DNA of 64,000 nt, from the NCBI RefSeq assembly GCF_003597395.2, contig NC_133770.1, positions 292,082,275-292,146,274 on the forward strand, given 5' to 3'. Of this stretch, positions 1 through 10,224 are shown piece after piece. A model generated the notes under the pieces. That model saw nothing but the letters and a program-made list of their open reading frames with translations, searched no databases and was not told where the DNA came from. Made by a program: the position numbers and the translations under genes. This DNA is from Chelonoidis abingdonii. Lineage: Eukaryota > Chordata > Testudines > Testudinidae. Position 1 is the first letter of the stretch. The number at the start of each line of letters is the position of its first letter.

Positions 1-2067
1 TTCTCCGACTTAGTGAGGGGCACATTATGTGTGAAAGATCATTTGTGGAGATTTGCATCCCTGCTGCAGACACAAATTTATTTATTTGGCAAATTTGCAC
101 TCATCAATGAAATGCTGATCCATACAAGAAAACATTTTGGAGAAAGTTCTCTCTGACAATGTATCATCTTCTTACCATGTTTGGTGGGTGGGTTTTGCTT
201 TTTTATCATCATCATCATCATCATTATTGAGTGGCACATGTTACTTTATATAAGTGCTCTCGCAGTCTAATTGAGTACTTCAGTTTTTTGTTAGCAAGGT
301 TTTACTCAACCTATTCAAAGTACAGTGCTGTCCCATCCCATTTCAAATGGTACATGGGATTTTGAATAGACTTCTATGAAAACTGATACTTTTAAATGAA
401 ATATTATCCTCCTGGCTTTAAATGTTTGTAGTTTCTCCTTCTGAGTGTCAAATATAAGTTTGATTTGACAAAGATCTGGTAATGTGGCTGACTTTTCAAC
501 AGCACAAATTGTTGTTAGTTCATTCTTGTTTAAACTTATGTCACCGAAACATCCATTCTTTACCAGCTAATCAATGCTGTCTAATTGACTTTTAAGAGAT
601 GCTTCGATTCCAGATCCATCAATTGTAAGGGAAAAATTGTCACTGATATTTGGGTTTTCTGCCTCCATCCTATTTTATTCCTGACTACAGCACTTAAATT
701 AGCAATGGTACATTTCTTTTCAGCTGCGCTTCTTGTACACTGCCAAATGGTCTGCAGTGCCACTGAGGTACCCAGAGTTCATGAACCTGTTTATTTTCTG
801 TGTGTCTGTTTGGAACACTGTTCAGAACACTATTCATACACCCCAGTGGACTTTGACTTAGGCTCCTGTTGCTAGTGACAGCAGTAAAGCCAAACCCATA
901 TAGGCAAACTCTGAAGAGGACCATGTAGTATTGAAACTGCAAGAAGATTGACTGTTCCGTTACTCACAGAAAAGGTCGTTCCAAGTCAGAAAAGAGAACA
1001 TTGGCATGCTGGTATGCGAATGCTTTCACTGCTACTTCTCATACTGTACTGTGCTATGGATGAAAGCCCTCAGTCTCAATTCAGCACCTGTCACCAGCCT
1101 GACAATCACCTTAAAAATTAACAAGGAAGGAAAAAGAAAGGAAGCAAAGACTTCAGAGATGCACTAGAAGCATTCCAAAGTGAGCAGGAACCACAGAACA
1201 AACAAGTGATGACCTCAGGATAAATATTAGATCTCTAAGTGAAGAGAAATGATGATCAGAATGCATTTTGTTTGGAGAGAGGAAGGCCTCTGTCCCAGAT
1301 GCAGTGAAAATGGAGGAAAAAGGTATGAGCAGGTAACAGCAGCTGAGATGTTTGCTATTTTTCCAGGTATTGCCTCAGTCTCAGAAACTGTTGTTTTCAT
1401 CTAACATTGCCCTTCCAAGGAGGATAAGGAATTAGAGGGTGGATCAATTCTTGCAGTCTATTTACAAATGTTTTCTTTAGGACAATAGGAATATTTTAAC
1501 TGGCAAAAAATGAAAAATAAAACCTGCAGTAGCTTAGAAAAACTGTGCCTTCCAGAATATTTCTTAAACAACTTTCCCAGCTCGACTCTGTGAGGATCCC
1601 TGACCTTCTCAGCCCATCATACAAAAAACTACTTCAGGAGCTCAAACGCTCAACCACAGCAAAAAAGGCATCTTTCGGAATTTGAATACAAAACTGGGCA
1701 CAAGAGTTGTCTTTGGAAAACTGCAAACTAGAAGTAATGAGTCCAACGCACAATAATCATCTTCTGGGGCTTGCATGCCCCCTGGTCTAGGGCCCAGAAA
1801 TAGTCTGTGGGGCTTGCACACCAGGCTTGGCTGACCCAGGGCACAAGAATAGTTTCTGTGGACTCATAGATAGAACTTCCTGTTCTAGAATACAAGAGTA
1901 TTTTAATAAGGAAAGAAGGGATGAATGCCAGAGCTTGATAGGCCCTGCTACAGGAGTTGTTCCTTGAAGCCTGAATGTCTGTAAAACACAGCCTGGAAAG
2001 CTCTTTTAAATGTAGTTTGGACTAATCTGGATGTAGACAGCTCTCTCTAACTTGTTTTGTTACAGTT
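1..2067. other. Intergenic or intronic DNA, no gene recognised
   Basis: No coding region, RNA gene or named repeat could be supported. Open frames are short, overlap on both strands and have no protein-like composition. The only clear simple structure is an ATC trinucleotide run at about 205-225. Confidence 0.6.
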
Positions 2068-2068
2068 T

Positions 2069-2113
2069 GTGACAGAGTGCTGAGGACTAGCACGTGAGTC
2101 AGCACTCTGTCAC
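2069..2113. repeat. Perfect 15-bp hairpin at the LTR start
   Basis: The left arm GTGACAGAGTGCTGA (2069-2083) is exactly complementary to the right arm at 2099-2113, with a 15-base loop. The MITE begins immediately beyond the right arm. Confidence 0.85.
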
Positions 2114-2116
2114 TAT

Positions 2117-2382
2117 GGATATGTCTACACAGCACCTAGACACCCTCGGCTGGCCCATGCCAGCCGACTCAGGCTCATGGGGCTTGGGCTACAGGGCTGT
2201 TTCATTACTGTGTATGCTTCTGGGGCTTCAGCTGGAACCCGAGCTCTGGGATCCTCCCTCACCTTTCAGCCTGAACCTGGAAGTCTACACAGCAATGAAA
2301 CAGCCCCACAGCCAGAGTCTGTGAGCCTGAGTCGGTTGGCATGGGCCAGCTGAGGGTGTCTAGGTGCTGTGTACACATACCC
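2117..2382. mobile_element. Foldback MITE with long inverted arms
   Basis: The left end GGATATGTCTACACAGCACC mirrors the right end (reverse complement GGGTATGTGTACACAGCACC), and the complementarity continues for over 60 bases through a segment with GGCTGGCCCATGCCAGC. The flanking triplets are both TAT (2114-2116 and 2383-2385), a 3-bp target duplication. The size and layout fit a non-autonomous DNA transposon; a 3-bp duplication suggests a PIF/Harbinger-type element, though TAT is not the canonical TWA. The same arm motif recurs in the element at 55453-55713. Any apparent reading frame here is a by-product. Confidence 0.8.
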
Positions 2383-2785
2383 TATTAGTACTTAATTCAG
2401 TTCCCTTGGAGAAGGCCTGATTGGACAGAGGACTGATTGGGGAGAGTGAGTCAATGAACCAATTAGCCCTCTAAAAGGGAAGCTGTATAAAAAGGGCACA
2501 GGAAGGCTTGCTTAGAGGGGAAGAGAAGGAAAGAAACAGAAGGTTAGGAGAGCCAGACAAAGGGAGTTCTCTGAGTAGATATACCTTGCCTGCCCCCCCC
2601 CCCCCTTTCTGGAGAAGGGGTTAGAAAGTTGAGATACAGCGTGACGGTGCAGAGTCACTGATAAGCATTGGTGGAGGGACTAAAGCACTGTAAATAAATG
2701 ACACGGTGGTGTGTAGAAGCAAGGAGGTCTCAGAGTGGTCTGTGTTCGTGGAATAGGCAGGGGCTTGGCATGCTGCCCCATCACA

Positions 2786-3374
2786 TTGTTACTCTATAAT
2801 ACACCCTTTTACAGTTATTTGAAATATTGTAGAGAACTCTGGACATTACCGCAATGAGGATATTGTGGTCTTGAATATAAAACCTCGTAAAATAAAAAGT
2901 CTCCATATTAGTTACAAAATGTGTATTAATAATGTGTACACAATATCAAGGTGACATACGGTACTCTAGATTTCCCTGTGAAGTGTTAAATATTTTAAAT
3001 TATGCCCAGCCTTCCTGCTTGAAGTACTGCAAAGTGAATTCTTCTAGGGGATTTCCTATGAGGTGGATTATCCTGTTTGGCAATTTTTCCTTAAATCAGT
3101 TATTTTATGAGCCCGTAGGACCTCATGGCATAATCTTCCAAGCTTATAATGAGGTTCTTTCTAAAGCACTCTTAGGGGGGAACACCCAGATGGGTGTAGC
3201 AATTTAGAGAACAGGTGATACCCATACTTACTTTGGGAGTAATGGGCTGAGAGAGAACATTTCAGTCTTATTTGTATGATCACTATTCCCCTTATCTAAT
3301 CATAATATGTTAGGGCTATGAGTGCCACAACAACATGAACAGTTATAATAATAATAATAGGAGATATACTTATT
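2786..3374. other. No gene or repeat recognised
   Basis: AT-rich sequence with no supported feature. A 91-codon frame at 2932-3207 has no recognisable motif. Confidence 0.5.
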
Positions 3375-3545
3375 TCCTAGAACTGGAAGGGACTTTGAAA
3401 GGTCATCCAATCCAATCCAGCCCCCTGCCTTTACGAGCAGGGCCACGTACTGATTTTTGCCCCAGATCCCTAAGTGGCCCCCTCAAGGACTGAACTCACA
3501 ACCCTGGGTTTAGCAGGCCAATGCTCAAACCACTGAGCTATTGCT
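3375..3545 (-). mobile_element. tRNA-derived SINE with CR1-like 3' tail (tortoise polIII/SINE type)
   Basis: Read on the minus strand, the element starts with a tRNA-like head. Box A, TAGCTCAGTGG, is at 3530-3540, and a box B-like GAGTTCAGTCC at 3487-3497. A tRNA-unrelated body (GAGGGGGCCACTTAGGG) follows, then a tail, GGATGACCTTTCAAAGTCCC, closely resembling the CR1 3' end. Turtle polIII/SINEs are known to share their 3' tail with CR1-like LINEs, which mobilise them. This is the strongest single clue to a cryptodiran turtle. The copy is diverged and not an active gene. Confidence 0.8.
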
Positions 3546-3806
3546 TCCCACCTAAAAGTTCTGGGTGACAAATATACTAACAGTCCTAAATTGGGACATG
3601 CACTTATGGGCTTTGGATCAACCCTTTAGTCTATAGTAGTTGTAAAATCAAAGGGAATCTTGGCACTGAATGCAGTGATCAGGCCCTTAATGTTCAATCT
3701 TCCACCACATGTGCAAGCGTAACACAGAACCCTATATACAATGGGTTAACAACGTCATGCCTATTAACCCTTCCTTCCTATTTTTGATATATTATCTATA
3801 TCCTTC

Positions 3807-4494
3807 TGTAATGGGGCACTGTAGCGGAGTGGTTACCCACTCTGGCCCTGACTGGGTTAAGGCCAGCCCTGGGAGAGGGCTGGGGCTGTAGGGAAAAGCC
3901 CAGGCCGATTAGGAAAACAGGCACAGCTGGGGCCACACCCCAAACAGAGCACAGCAGGTCCTTATAAAAGGGCTGTTAGCTTGGAGCTAGACAGTCTCTC
4001 TCTCTCTCCAGTCTTGGAGGGAGCAGGTCCTGGCTGCTTATAGAAAGGGTACTGGGTGTGAAGCAAGGTTGGGGAAAAGCCAGAGGAGCAGGGGAGCTCC
4101 AGGCTGGCGACTTCCCAGGATGAAGGGCCTGGCCCTAGGCCCACCCCTGAGGTACTGGGTGGGAGATGAAGACAGCAGGTCCAACCCCCTTGCCTGTGAT
4201 GACTGGCTCTTATACTGCAGTTTGCCCCAGGGAGCAGGGGCTCATTGCTGACTGGCAGCAGCCACCGGCTGAGGCAAAGTGGGATTAAGGGTTGGGGTCC
4301 CTGGGGAGGGGACACCCTGAGAGTGAGGGATTACTGCCAGGAGGCAGCACCCCAGATAACGGGGTCCAGGAGGGATACGAGGGCCCAGCGTCAGTGAGAC
4401 ATCAACCTGCAGAGGGTGCTCCAAGGCTGGAGAAAGAGCTAATTCCCAGGATGCCAGCAGGAGGCGCCACAGGGGTGAGTCTCACACCATGACA
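3807..4494 (+). mobile_element. LTR-like element, plus orientation
   Basis: The ends TGTAATGG and CCATGACA are inverted with one mismatch and give TG...CA termini. A TATA box (TTATAAAAGGG) near 3962 is followed by a CT run and GC-rich sequence, as in an LTR U3-R-U5 arrangement. The flanking pentamers do not match, so no target duplication is claimed. Open frames inside (for example 3962-4315 minus) are GC-rich by-products. The retroelement family is unknown. Confidence 0.4.
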
Positions 4495-4499
4495 GGCAC

Positions 4500-5341
4500 T
4501 CATCTCTTGAGTGCTTCTTAGTGGCTGGGTGATCTACTGCATGACTTTTCTCGCCCCTGGCACTCCCTGCAGGCTGCTGGCTAACCTTGAAGGGTCATCA
4601 GTGGCTTGGCCCTCTACTCACATCACAAAGTCCAAATGAACCCTTGCTGGGGTATTAAGGAGTTCAATAACTAAGCAGTCTATTTGCCCTCACTAGGGTC
4701 TTCATATCCAGGCCCCTTAAATTTGGCCCTTTCTTCAGGCTCTCAAATAAGTCCTGTCCCTTTCTTGGGGTTTATGCCAATATGAGGGCAGGGGACTGAA
4801 CTCGATGACCTCTCGAGGTCCCTTCCAGTCCTAGAGTCTATACCTGTGTCCAGTAGGGGAACTTAGGTTCACCCACTACTCCAGGTTCCAAACAAGGACC
4901 CAATACACAGCAGCCATGTACTACTTACTTCAAACTTTTGCTGCAAGTTCCTTGAGCCTATTCCTACCAGGCCTTTTTTTATGTCCAGTCCCCTACCTCA
5001 GGGCCAACGTCCTCAGGTCCTTCTGCCTCTGCAATCTCAGTGTAAGTTCAGCCTGCCATAAACTCTGGCTACTTGTTCTGCTCCTTTGACTAGAGAGGAA
5101 CAACTTTTTCTTCTCCTCTGATTCCAGTCACAAACTGACCTACTAAGTGAGGCTCTGCAGCTCCTTTTACTTCAGCCCGTTATTCTCTGATTGGCTGCTT
5201 CTGTGAGGCCACTCTAGGCAGGCCAGGAGGACCCATCTTCACAGCTCCTTTTCTGTCACTTCACTACTTAATGGGGTGGGATATATTAGGGCTGTGGGGC
5301 CTCCTGTAGGGAGCCACAAAGGCCAGTACACCTCATTACAC
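4500..5341 (-). mobile_element. LTR-like element, minus orientation, with a CR1 tail inserted
   Basis: On the minus strand the block opens with TGTAATGAGGTGTACTGGCC at 5341, and a degraded TATA-like GAAGTAAAAGGAGC lies near 5170. The style resembles retroviral LTRs I associate with turtles, but this is from memory. The left boundary is not fixed. A CR1-type tail interrupts it at 4780-4842. Confidence 0.35.
4780..4842 (+). mobile_element. CR1 (or SINE) 3' tail fragment
   Basis: The segment carries the CR1 3' signature: GCAGGGGACTGAACTCGATG, then GACCTCTCGAGGTCCCTTCC, then an imperfect ATTCTATG-type end. About 60 bases remain, so it may be the tail of either a CR1 LINE or a CR1-tailed SINE. 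Confidence 0.75.
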
Positions 5342-6074
5342 CTTGATAAACTGTAAGCTGTAATTACGACTAGGTAGCAGTGCCAATTACATTGTAATAT
5401 ATATTTGAAATACATAGATAAATTAAACTCAAGAATGGGTAGAAGAGTTTATTCCTGATTTTTTTTTTAAGTGGCAAAAATAAAAGGAGTATACAAAAAA
5501 AATACTCCTCTGTTTCTGAAAATATCTGGTAGAGTCACAGTGTTTTCTTTTGTATTGAATATTGTAAGTAAATAACTAGAAACAAGCAAAGGAAAAGAAA
5601 TAATTCAGCCTAAGAGCCTGGTTTCTAACATCAAAGTATATGTTTTTTCCATACACAGTCCTTTTCATTCCTGCAGCAGTCCTTTTTATGATTATGAGTT
5701 TTTTTTTAACAATACTGTAGTTATTTCTGTGTAGTCAAAAAAGATGCAAACTGAGTAAAAACCAGACAAATGACTGCATAGCTTTGGCAGTTTCACATCA
5801 AAGTTTCAGGAGCAATAACATTTTAAAAAAATGCAACGCTAAAATCCTCTAACACAGGAATTAACAAATCAATTTCTTAACTAAGAATATTCCTCAGTTG
5901 CTTCCAAGAAAAAAGTGGAGGGTGGGCAATTCAACAAACTATGAGAAGATGGGGATTGCGAGTAAAGAATCCTCACAGTAAACAGCAACAAGACCACCTA
6001 ATGAAAATATTAGGTAACCCATTTTTAAAAACAAATTTGTAACTCAACCTCATCTTTGCAAGTTGCAGGTTGCA
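5342..6074. other. No gene recognised
   Basis: AT-rich sequence with homopolymer runs. No feature supported. Confidence 0.5.
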
Positions 6075-6915
6075 AGTGCTTTGAAGGACAGGATTAAAAT
6101 TCAAAATGATCTAGACAAACTGGAGAAATGGTGTGCAGTAAATCGGTTGAATTTCAATTAAGACAAATGCAAAGTACTCCACTTAGGAAGGAACAATCAG
6201 TTCCACACATACAAAATGGGAAATGACTGCTTAGGAAGGAGTACAGTAGAAAAGGATTTGGGGGTCACAGTGTATTATAAGCTAAATAGGAGTCAACAGT
6301 GTAACACTTGCAAAAAAAAAAAAGCAAATATTCTGGGATGTATTAGTAGCAGAGTTGTAAGCAAGATATGAGAAGTAATTCTTCCACTCTACTCCATGCT
6401 AATTAGGCCTCAGCTGGAGTAGTGTGTCCAGTTCTGGGTGCCAAGTTTCAAGAAAGATGTGGACAAACTGAAGAAAGTCCAGAGAAGAGCAACAAAAATG
6501 ATGAAATATCTCGAAAATATGACCCATGAGGGAAGATTGAAAAAAATGGGTTTGTTTAGTCTGGAGAAGAGAAGACTGAGGGAAGACATAATAATTTTCA
6601 AGTACATAAAAGGTTGTTACAAGGAGGAGGGAGAAAAACTGTTGTTCTTAACCTGTGAGGATAAGACAAGAAGTAATGAGCTTAAATTGCAGCAACAGCG
6701 GTTTAGTTTGGAAAAAACTTCCTAACTGTCAGGGTGATTAAGCACTGGAATAAGTTGCCTAGGGAGGTTGTGGAATCTCCATCATTGGAGATTTTTAAGA
6801 GCAAGTTAGACAAACACCTCTCAGGAATGGTCTAGATAGTATTTAGTCCTGCCATGAGTGCAGGGGACTGGAGTGGATGACCTCTCAAGGTCCCTTCCAG
6901 TCCTATGATTTTATC
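6075..6915 (+). mobile_element. CR1 LINE, 3' part of ORF2 and 3' end
   Basis: Translation gives the C-terminal part of the CR1 reverse transcriptase: DKCKVLHLG, then EKDLGVTV, RPQLEYCVQFWVP, KVQRRATKMMKYLENM and GLFSLEKRRLREDIIIFKYI, in the family order. Stops and frame changes (for example before 6170 and after 6720) show it is dead. It ends with the 3' signature GATGACCTCTCAAGGTCCC near 6880-6900. It is 5'-truncated, as usual for target-primed LINE insertion: endonuclease and the reverse transcriptase core are missing. The open stretch 6438-6725 is the best-preserved piece. Confidence 0.9.
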
Positions 6916-7077
6916 TACAGCAACATTAACCCCATATTTTCACGGATTCTTTTCCTGTATGTCAATATAAAAATATGAACATGTTGTTATCTGCAGTTAA
7001 GTATGATGATTTAAAAACCTATAAAATTCTATGCACTTGACTTCTAAGTTATCACAGGTTCATTTCACAATAGGGAG

Positions 7078-7165
7078 CCAGAGCCTCAGCTGGTGCAAAC
7101 TAGTATAGCTCTGTTAAAGTCAATAAAGCTGCACCAATTAACACCAACTAAGTGTCCAGCTCAGG
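7078..7165. repeat. Short decayed foldback repeat
   Basis: CCTCAGCTGGTGCAAACTAG is mirrored imperfectly by the following AGCTGCACCAATTAACACC segment, leaving a stem-like structure. It resembles short palindromic relics common in sauropsid genomes. The family is unassigned. Confidence 0.4.
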
Positions 7166-8323
7166 ATTGTGGATAATTGTCAATACCTCTCCTTTCCAAA
7201 ATAAACATCTGCATTTAACAGACATTTTTGATAGAAACTGCAATCACATATGAACTTGGAACTTTTATAACTGCCCTTTTTTTTTTTTTTTTTTAAAGTA
7301 GCAATCAGCTGCCTGCTGCCCACAAATCCATCTGCAATGTCAGGCAGCTATAAATAAGCAAATATATACATCTATGTTCCAGTTCTAAACTAGTGCCCAA
7401 TAGCTGAAGCTGAGACTGTGTGCATCAACTGCTGATACTAAATCTTGAGTCCCAGACTATGTTGCATAAATGTAGTCCTGTTTGAAAAGGACTGTTAACG
7501 TGAACTAGGAACTTTTTAGTTCGTGTCCACAGCATCCACGCGAAGAAGTTATAGTGCAGCACTTTGATGTGCACTGCTATTCAAAGCCCTCCTGGTCCAA
7601 ACTGTTGGACAAGGTGACATAGTCCTAGTTTCAGTAAAAAGAGCAATACTGTATAAATGTATTTCACTATAAAAATATCAGCTTAAAATAAACATGTTTA
7701 CGAAAATAGAGAGAATTCGCCTCTTTATTACAAATGAAATTCTTTATTAAAAAGGACATGTATCCATGCCTGCTAATCTTCCTCCACTCTTATTTTAGAC
7801 TGAAGTTTGTCCTGACCAAGTGAAATACATTTCAGAGGAAGAGTTGTGATGACATGATTTTATACACATAAATTTGACTAGGATATCAAATCTGTGTAAA
7901 AGCAACTTTGCTTCAGGTTTGTATCAGGTTTCCTAGCATGGTTTAATTCTACTATTTTCCATAATGACAATAATGAAAAAAGGAATTGTCTAACAAATTG
8001 AAATGTGACATCTATATCAAGGCAAACATTCAAGTCTCCTGAATGCTTTATGGAAGCCACACTATTGTAGCTTTGACATACATTTTCTCCAATAGCAGCT
8101 TTTATTTATTTAAAACCCATCAGTTCTTTCAGCTCCTCATTTCCAGAGTTGCCCCTTCAAATTTTTAATCTCATCTTCTTAATGTGAAACTGCCGTAGAG
8201 CATCACTTTCAAACAATAATGCAACTACTTATGAAAGCTATATAAATCATGTGAAAGATTATCCTATTAATTCCCCTTCTCATTACCAATTTCTCTTTTT
8301 TTAATTTACGATGCCTGAGGACT
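7166..8323. other. Mostly unrecognised; MITE-like fragment near 7490-7600
   Basis: A poly-T run lies at about 7279-7294. At 7490-7600 the words GTTAACGTGAACTAG, TTTAGTTCGTGTCCACAGC and GTGCAGCACTTTGATGTGCA look like a piece of a turtle-type DNA transposon, but no ends are visible. The rest shows no gene. Confidence 0.4.
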
Positions 8324-8551
8324 TTAAAATTCAGTTACTCCTGGGGGAGGAATAGTTTCAATTTCATTGATGTCTCCCTTCTGGCACTTGACATTTTGGT
8401 AAGCCTGTCGGACAACAGCATTCAAGTCAGCCCAAGTGCGAAAATTATGCTCAGTCTACAACAGATCAATTCTAGTTTGTAGCTCTCAATTAATGACTTG
8501 GTGATGGAGGCCCTTTGGAGACATACAAGCAATGAAGCCAGCTTCAAAATC
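8324..8551 (-). pseudogene. Possible processed pseudogene or terminal exon of an unidentified protein
   Basis: A minus-strand frame ending in TAA at 8324-8326 reads protein-like for about 76 codons. The last 43 are uninterrupted: they start TEHNFRTWADLNAVVRQAYQ, continue NVKCQKGDINEIE and end TIPPPGVTEF. Upstream, the same frame continues as DFEAGFIACMSPKGLHHQVI and then ELQTRIDLL, broken by TGA at 8486-8488 and TAG at 8456-8458. Another TGA lies at 8552-8554, upstream of which the frame is less convincing. Continuity across the stops favours a decayed coding copy. Alternatively TTGTAG before 8455 could be a splice acceptor and only the last 43 codons an exon. I do not recognise the protein. 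No poly-A tail or target duplication was identified. Confidence 0.35.
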
Positions 8552-8554
8552 TCA

Positions 8555-10221
8555 GCCTACCAGTGCTAAGAGGATCCCAGCTGGAGAAGCGGACAATAAA
8601 CTGATTAGAGAACGCCAGAGGGTAGAGAGGCAATTAATTGCCTTGTTCTACCTGTAAAAACACCAACCACTATTTCTTTTCAAGATAGAGAAGAAATTAC
8701 CATCCTGTTGAATAATTAACTGTAGCAATGCTTCTATTTAAAACAGGTATTCAACAGAAGACAGTGTTTACAGCAAAGGCTTTTGTGCCATATACTTCCC
8801 TTGCTTGTTAGAACCATCAAACTGAATCATTAATATATATATAGTTAATTTAGAGCATCCTAATTTTTATTTTATTTGTTTTATAGGATTTTCATTTTTA
8901 AGAATGAAGCATCAAAGGAGTTAAAGTATTAAAAAGAAGCTGCATGCCAGATGCTAGACCGTCTCCTGCTCCCAGTTTAGGAGGACTGCGCTGAATGAGG
9001 GTTTTTAAAGGTGAATTACAAAGATTTGTGCCTTGATAGAGGAAGAAACGATGGTCAAGATTTCCCCGCATGCTACAGCCTCACAGTACCATACTAGTTG
9101 TGCAAACACTCCAGAAAGATAACCTCAGCAAAGAACTGAGGATTTCTCCAGAACAGAGTAATCCTCACTCTGGAAGTGCAAAGGGCCCATAAATACACCC
9201 TAAGCTGTCAGTTTCCCCTGAATACAGCCAGCTACTTCGCTGGAGAGCCTCATCTCCCCACCTCTGAGCAGAAGATGATGGAGGCACAAGAATTTAGTGC
9301 ATACTTCCATATGTACAGGAGATCCTCTTCTAGAAAACTGTTCAGATGAGGAAACTGTCAGCTTCCCCTGTCTGTCACAGGTAGGGAAGTTACTTCACCA
9401 GAATGTATGCTACCACATGGCACCTTCCCTCCTCTAAAGCATCCTACAATGTGTGTACCCTACTTGCACCAGCACCTGTTCATTGTGTATTCTATTCCCA
9501 GTCTCTGATGCAGCCCATGGGTTTCCCTAATTTCAGATATCATTAGCTTCAGGATGTATTTCGGACAACCTAGACATTTGTAAATTTGGTGTAACCAAAA
9601 GAGCTTCCTGCCTGTCCCTACTCTAAATATCTCAGGCTGCAGAGTGTGAATATCCTGGGATTCTGCTAACTGAAATTTTAACTAGTTCCAAATTTTGGTT
9701 TGTGGAGAAAATTAATTGGCTCAGTGGAGCATAAAGAAATGAAACTGCCTATGTGCACTAGAATCAAGTTCTAGTTTTACTATAACTTTAACTTTGGTAA
9801 ATTATGAGACTCTGAGGGCTTTAACAAATTTGATTCTCTTTTATAAAACAAGGTTAGGTATTCATCATTATAATACATGTAGTAGTTTAACAATATTAAG
9901 ATAGACTGTCAAGTTAATCTCAGTTTGCAAAGACACTTCAAAGTGCACAGTAAGCAGATCTAAAAAGCACTGTAATTTGCAACTGGCAATCATCATCCTG
10001 GTAACACTGTAAGCTTTCATAATTCCACTGGTGTTTAAATTCATGAGCCAAAACACATTGTAAAGTTTTCTTTTATTGCTGTCAAGCACAGCCTTATATA
10101 TTCTCTTATTTAGCCTTTCATGCCTTAGCAGGACCATTTGAGTGTTTGAGGGGGAGTGCTTGCTACATTGAACAGCAGGCTGGGACATACCCATTATTTT
10201 ATGGAGAAACAGCATGTACAG
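8555..10221. other. No gene recognised
   Basis: No supported coding region or named repeat. The 115-codon minus frame at 9868-10215 lacks any motif. Confidence 0.5.
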
Positions 10222-10224
10222 TAA

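Larger units (their letters stand above)
2068..2785 (+). mobile_element. LTR-like element (probable solo LTR of an endogenous retroelement)
   Basis: The block begins TGTGAC and ends CATCACA, giving the TG...CA ends and short inverted termini expected of an LTR. A TATA-like TATAAAAAGG lies near 2488 and an AATAAA-type signal (GTAAATAAATG) near 2692, in the order promoter then polyadenylation signal. No internal gag or pol reading frame adjoins it, so a solo LTR is the simplest reading. TTGTTAC follows the right end and also occurs a few bases before the left end, but not abutting it, so the target duplication is uncertain. A foldback MITE sits inside (2117-2382). The family is not identified. 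Confidence 0.5.

Noticed and set aside
2094..2324. A 76-codon plus-strand frame
   Set aside because: It lies within the foldback MITE arms and loop, so its openness reflects the element, not a gene.
3962..4492. Several overlapping Pro- and Gly-rich frames
   Set aside because: They overlap on both strands within an LTR-like block and show no protein domain.
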